Shown: positions 9,370 to 12,500 of the stretch, one piece after another
Layout: every line of letters starts with the position of its first letter
Position numbering within the stretch: the first letter of the stretch is position 1
From: Chrysomallon squamiferum
Taxonomy: Eukaryota > Mollusca > Gastropoda > Neomphalida > Peltospiridae
Assembly: GCA_012295275.1 (NCBI GenBank)
Contig: CM022669.1
Coordinates: forward strand, 15,665,172 to 15,677,671
DNA: 12,500 bases
Reading direction: 5' to 3'
The notes under the pieces: model-generated
What the model was told of the DNA's origin: nothing
The model's database searches: none
What the model saw: only the letters and a program-made list of their open reading frames with translations
Program-made: the position numbers and the translations under genes

Positions 9370-9462
<93 letters not shown>
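9331..9462. repeat. TC arrays followed by a CA array
   Basis: (TC)n at 9331-9357 and 9372-9434, then (CA)n at 9434-9462. A pyrimidine-rich tail continues to about 9545. Confidence 0.93.
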
Positions 9463-9468
<6 letters not shown>

Positions 9469-9740
9469 CTCTCTTTCTCTCCGTCCTGGTTTCTGTTTCT
9501 CTCTATTTCTCTATCTGATTTTTTTCTCTCTGTGTCTCTGTCTCACACCATACATACACATGCAGCAGAAATGCATATGGAAAATGTAAATTATTATATA
9601 TAATCATAGTCACAAATACTTTCACTACTCCAAGTGCACTGAGTAAGTGTACTTTGTGTTATGGATCCTCCAGCTGTCTCAAATCCAGACAAATGTCATC
9701 TGTCCCATGCAATCATTGAACCTATATTTATCTATACCTA

Positions 9741-9772
9741 TCTGTCTGTCTGACTTTCTGTCTGTCTGTCTC

Positions 9773-9816
<44 letters not shown>

Positions 9817-9821
9817 TCTAT
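9741..9821. repeat. TGTC/TATC tetranucleotide array
   Basis: TGTC units change to TATC units near 9798. It lies within the roughly 170 bases of copy B that have no counterpart in copy A. Confidence 0.9.
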
Positions 9822-9993
9822 GTATAAGAATAATTTATTTTACAGAAAAACAAATAATAATAATAACATCACAACGAACATGAAAATAAAAGAAAAATCT
9901 TTATGAACTGAGTACAAAATAACAGTATGCAGTTAAACAGTATATTCAGATATATTTGTATCAGTTTCTGGCGTGCAGTATACGTCGACATCG

Positions 9994-10073
9994 ATGCAAC
10001 CAATGGATAATTCTCGTTCTAACCAGTACTCCACGACTAGTGTTTCAGAAGCTGTGATAAGTACAAGCCTGAG
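9994..10073 (+). CDS. Candidate first coding exon, copy B (same peptide as 2364-2443)
   Basis: The encoded peptide is identical to that of copy A (MQPMDNSR to VISTSL), with the same donor GAG|GTAAGG (GT at 10074). Any continuation must lie further right on the plus strand, probably outside the window. The transcript would then run through the Amt gene on the opposite strand. No second exon could be identified here. Function unknown. Confidence 0.5.
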
Positions 10074-10141
10074 GTAAGGTACATATTAAGAACGGTAAAA
10101 CAGCATTTATGTTAATCAATACGAGTAGGAATTGACGTAGT

Positions 10142-10142
<1 letters not shown>

Positions 10143-10184
<42 letters not shown>

Positions 10185-10314
10185 CTTTTTTTTTTTGTCA
10201 GTCATATTTTATTTTATTTATTTATTTACTTATTTAGTGTATATTTGATTTTTATATATATCTATATACAGATATATATATTTATTATTATTATTATAAT
10301 TATTGTTGTTGTCT

Positions 10315-10347
<33 letters not shown>

Positions 10348-10368
10348 TTTTTTTTTTTTTTTTTTTTT
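10143..10368. repeat. Poly-T, TTTA, TTA/TTG and second poly-T tracts
   Basis: T runs at 10143-10196 (one C at 10185) and 10345-10368 flank TTTA, TA, TTA and TTG arrays. All lie 3' of the Amt stop codon on the minus strand, so part of this may be Amt 3' UTR. Confidence 0.88.
10208..10226 (-). terminator. Candidate polyadenylation signals of the Amt gene
   Basis: Four overlapping TTTATT hexamers (AATAAA on the minus strand) lie about 260 bases beyond the Amt stop codon. They sit in a TTTA-rich tract, so which one is used, if any, cannot be told. Confidence 0.35.
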
Positions 10369-10482
10369 CTTTCTTAGTTACAGCCATTTGATGGATATTA
10401 GTAAACCTAAGTAAAATACGGTTGAGATGTCGTTATGTGAACATTCTCAGCAAATATCTAATGTCCACTGTGTGTGCCAGAA

Positions 10483-11160
10483 TCACATATGAGTGGACTC
10501 GGATACTTCAGACGACGGGTAGTCGTCTTCACAGTGTATGGTACAAATGTCTCTTCTGTCACTGTTATTCCACTGCTCTTCCGCTGTCACAGGATAGCTT
10601 TTGTACACGAAATTCAACTCGGAGCGAGCGTCTGTCTCTTCAGTCCTGTACACATCCCCGTTTCTCTGATGCGTGAAACCATCGACTGTGTCTGAAGGCG
10701 AACTCTTGTTGTCGCTACTCCGTCTGGGACTGGTGCGCTTTTTTTTTTTGAAGCGGTTTTTGAATCCGAAGCGAAAGAAATGTTTCTTCTTGTCAGAGCG
10801 CGCGAGGTCAAGCCCAGGAGACTCCGCGTGCGGGAATCGATCCTGCGACCGTCCGCCGTAGCAATGCGAGCGTCTTCTGACGCTTGTCGCTCTTGTCCGC
10901 ACGTCCTGGTTGACGTCGCTGAATCTGTGATCGTCGTCGTCGTTCTCGAACATGACGAGTCTTTTCGTCTTCTTGTCGTAGAGGCCGTTGCCGAGGCCGT
11001 GTTCGACGATGTCAGCACCGAGGAACTCCTCTTCCAAGGGGACGCGCAGCCCGATGAGCGCGTTGACGACTCTGAGGAACACGTACGACGTGACGGTCGT
11101 CCACGCGCCTATCGAAACCACGGCCAGCGACTGAACGCCCAGCTGATAAAATCCACCACC
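10483..11160 (-). CDS. amt: Amt last coding exon (225 codons plus stop)
   Basis: The exon opens with GGT GGT GGA right after a CCCCCAG acceptor (11161-11167) and ends at TGA, 10483-10485. The first 55 or so residues cover the last transmembrane helix and the conserved EHG motif. The rest is the hydrophilic tail, which is not expected to be conserved across the family. The exon is markedly richer in G+C and CpG than the surrounding DNA. Confidence 0.92.
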   Translation of the reverse strand, partial: GGGFYQLGVQSLAVVSIGAWTTVTSYVFLRVVNALIGLRVPLEEEFLGADIVEHGLGNGLYDKKTKRLVMFENDDDDHRFSDVNQDVRTRATSVRRRSHCYGGRSQDRFPHAESPGLDLARSDKKKHFFRFGFKNRFKKKKRTSPRRSSDNKSSPSDTVDGFTHQRNGDVYRTEETDARSELNFVYKSYPVTAEEQWNNSDRRDICTIHCEDDYPSSEVSESTHM

Positions 11161-11215
11161 CTGGGGGAAAAAAGTAAAATGACTAATGTTTTGAAAAAAA
11201 AAAAAAACCCAGACA

Positions 11216-11270
<55 letters not shown>

Positions 11271-12057
11271 ATACACACATACACAGACACACACACACAC
11301 ACACAAAAAGGGTGAAAACAACAAAACAAACAAACAAACAAAAACAAAAAAAACAAAAAAAAAAAAAAACACACACACACACCTAGCTACTCATTCACTG
11401 ACTAACTGAACGAATGAATGAGAATTACTAACTGACTTGGTTACTTATTTCCTGAGTGACCGACTGTCTGGTCGACTGATTCACTGACTTCCTCTTATTT
11501 ACTGAATAACTGACTGACTGACTTAATTACCGACTGACTGACTAACTGATTTACCGATTGACTGATTGATTGATTTACCGATTGACTGATCTACCGATTG
11601 ACTGACTGATTGACTTTGTCACTTACCCACTGAATGACTGAATGACTAACTGACCGACTGACTGACTTGCTGCTAGCAGTGTACTGATTTTTATGAAGTA
11701 TTTTCATAATCTCTCCTTGTGCAAACATATTCCCTGATCATCTTTCCCTTCTTTATTTTGATTATAAAAATATATATATAAAAAAAAAAAAAAAAAAAAA
11801 AAATTGCGTCAGATATATAAGGATAACACGAACCCAAAATAACCCGTTGTGGGTCAGTGTCAGCTGTAACTCCCGAGCGATAGAATCAGCTCTGATGAAA
11901 AAACCACCCGCCAGAAGACTCCAAATTCCACCCACCGCGTGAACTCCGACACACCCTGAAGTAAACATTGTGTAAGATAGAGATTCACTTTAACGCACAC
12001 ACAAATACACACATACATACATACTACATACATAGATGTATACATACATAAATAAAT

Positions 12058-12096
<39 letters not shown>

Positions 12097-12133
12097 TTGC
12101 ACACATATTATATATATGCATACATACATACAT

Positions 12134-12173
<40 letters not shown>

Positions 12174-12202
12174 CATACACATACATACGTACATACATAT
12201 AT

Positions 12203-12239
<37 letters not shown>

Positions 12240-12500
12240 TGTATGTATATATGTATGTATACACACACATACATACAGATAAAAATAAAGAATATGAAAA
12301 TAATAAAATGGAGTGTATGTCTGTATGGATGGATGGATGGATGATTGACTGGATGCATGAATGTAAATATCATACACGTGCATGTGTTTGAGTATAGTTA
12401 TGTGTACGTGTACGTAGTCTCTGTCGTTGTTAGCACGTTAAGAAATTCTGTGATGAGTTAGCCTACCCACTGGGTCGTCGATTTTCAGCTTATCTAAGGC
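10483..12500 (-). CDS. amt: Amt-family ammonium transporter, C-terminal three exons (partial gene, runs off right edge)
   Basis: Amt proteins are trimeric membrane channels that carry ammonium or ammonia across the plasma membrane. Coding segments on the minus strand are complement(12467-12500), complement(11834-11955) and complement(10483-11160). They join in phase to about 277 residues. Family landmarks run in order: [11 protein letters not shown], then [18 protein letters not shown], then NGLFW joined to [10 protein letters not shown], then WTTVTSY, then [20 protein letters not shown]. The His in GVHAVGG matches the second conserved pore His of the family (His318 of E. coli AmtB), and the IGLRV...EHG stretch is the conserved cytosolic start of the C-terminus. 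A tail of about 170 residues follows, with an acidic patch (ENDDDDH), a Lys/Arg cluster and many Ser/Thr. The splice phases agree (first junction 1, second 0). The first two-thirds of the gene, including the first pore His, lies outside the window. Confidence 0.92.
11213..11390. repeat. CA repeat and A-rich tract in the last Amt intron
   Basis: A CA array at about 11213-11305, then AAAGGGTGAAAACAAC and A-rich sequence ending in a short CA run. Intronic to Amt and duplicated at 2597-2696. Confidence 0.88.
11393..11670. repeat. Degenerate GACT tetranucleotide array, copy B
   Basis: TGAC/ACTG units with many point changes, inside the last Amt intron. Counterpart of 2705-3050. The first 70 bases or so align well between copies, with a few single-base differences and one small gap. 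Confidence 0.9.
11780..11803. repeat. Poly-A tract near the Amt donor
   Basis: A24 on the plus strand, hence U-rich in the Amt transcript, about 30 bases inside the intron after the weak GTTCGT donor. U-rich stretches just after weak donors can aid recognition, but that role is inference only. Confidence 0.6.
11834..11955 (-). CDS. amt: Amt internal exon carrying the pore histidine motif
   Basis: The acceptor TTTACTTCAG (AG at 11957-11956) gives a 122-base exon whose first two bases complete a Gly codon begun in the previous exon. It encodes 40 residues from CVGVHAVGG to THNGLFW. The donor after TGG reads GTTCGT, which has GT but departs from the usual GTRAGT. The phase fit with the next exon and the family motif across the join (GLFW-GGGFYQ) support it anyway. 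Confidence 0.88.
11998..12343. repeat. CATA, TA, GTATA and GGAT arrays in an Amt intron
   Basis: The Amt intron 11956-12466 is mostly CATA units (about 12005-12050), TA arrays (12060-12092, 12134-12172, 12206-12236), mixed CATA/TA steps and a short GGAT array (12324-12343). Long Tyr/Ile-rich frames here are repeat products. Confidence 0.88.
12467..12500 (-). CDS. amt: Amt exon, 3' end only (edge of window)
   Basis: The minus strand reads [11 protein letters not shown] plus the first base of a Gly codon, then donor G|GTAGGC at 12466-12465. In Amt proteins this motif (LDK..IDDPVG) directly precedes the GVH pore motif, which is exactly what the next exon supplies. Only 34 bases of the exon are visible. 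Confidence 0.85.

Larger units (their letters stand above)
9590..11690 (+). repeat. Segmental duplication, copy B
   Basis: The counterpart of 2083-3180. Relative to copy A it carries about 170 extra bases at 9650-9820 (including a TGTC/TATC array) and the whole Amt last exon with its 3' flank. The shared intronic tract after the Amt exon (CA repeats, A-rich stretch, CCTAGCTACTCATTCACTGA, then GACT repeats) shows that the copied unit reached well into the Amt intron. Homology fades near the end of the GACT repeats. Confidence 0.9.

Noticed and set aside
8744-9458. Frames of 150-184 codons on both strands
   Set aside because: Composed of trinucleotide, TC and CA repeats; repeat translation, not a gene.
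10780-11409. Plus-strand frame of 209 codons over the Amt exon
   Set aside because: It is the complement of the Amt last exon, whose protein matches the family; the right part is CA repeat.
11860-12391. Tyr/Ile-rich frames on both strands
   Set aside because: Products of TA and CATA repeats in an Amt intron; only the 11834-11955 segment is coding.

Overview
The window is AT-rich animal nuclear DNA. Spliced genes with GT-AG introns, long low-complexity introns and a very high load of microsatellites rule out a prokaryote or organelle. The repeat style and an animal-type Amt ammonium transporter suggest an invertebrate, perhaps a mollusc or other lophotrochozoan. That placement is an impression, not a demonstration.

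Layout. Bases 1-2080 hold no gene I can support and are dominated by trinucleotide, AAAT and TA arrays. Bases 2083-3180 are copy A of a segmental duplication: a short plus-strand coding-exon candidate (2364-2443), a decayed minus-strand fragment of an Amt exon (2476-2555), and a CA/A-rich/GACT repeat tract. Bases 3180-5790 are gene-poor, with two copies of a short interspersed repeat and a retrocopy-like block ending in AATAAA plus poly-A. Bases 5795-8119 encode a 774-residue multi-pass membrane protein in one large exon, preceded by a good splice acceptor. Its 3' region carries a 34-bp minisatellite and a poly-A signal at 8702. Bases 8740-9590 are microsatellite. Bases 9590-11690 are copy B of the duplication, more complete than copy A. 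It includes the same short plus-strand exon (9994-10073) and the intact last exon of an Amt gene on the minus strand (10483-11160). Two further Amt exons follow at 11834-11955 and 12467-12500, and the gene runs off the right edge.

How the parts relate. The two duplicated blocks are in direct orientation about 7.5 kb apart and bracket the membrane-protein gene, as expected of a tandem duplication. In copy B the Amt gene is alive. In copy A its last exon has lost its acceptor AG, gained a one-base frameshift and lost about 1 kb. The short plus-strand exon is nearly identical in both copies, and its only two differences are synonymous, so it looks selected. The model predicts a paralogue of the membrane protein a few kb beyond the right end. 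It also implies that the Amt gene lies antisense inside, or overlapping, the plus-strand gene that begins at 9994.
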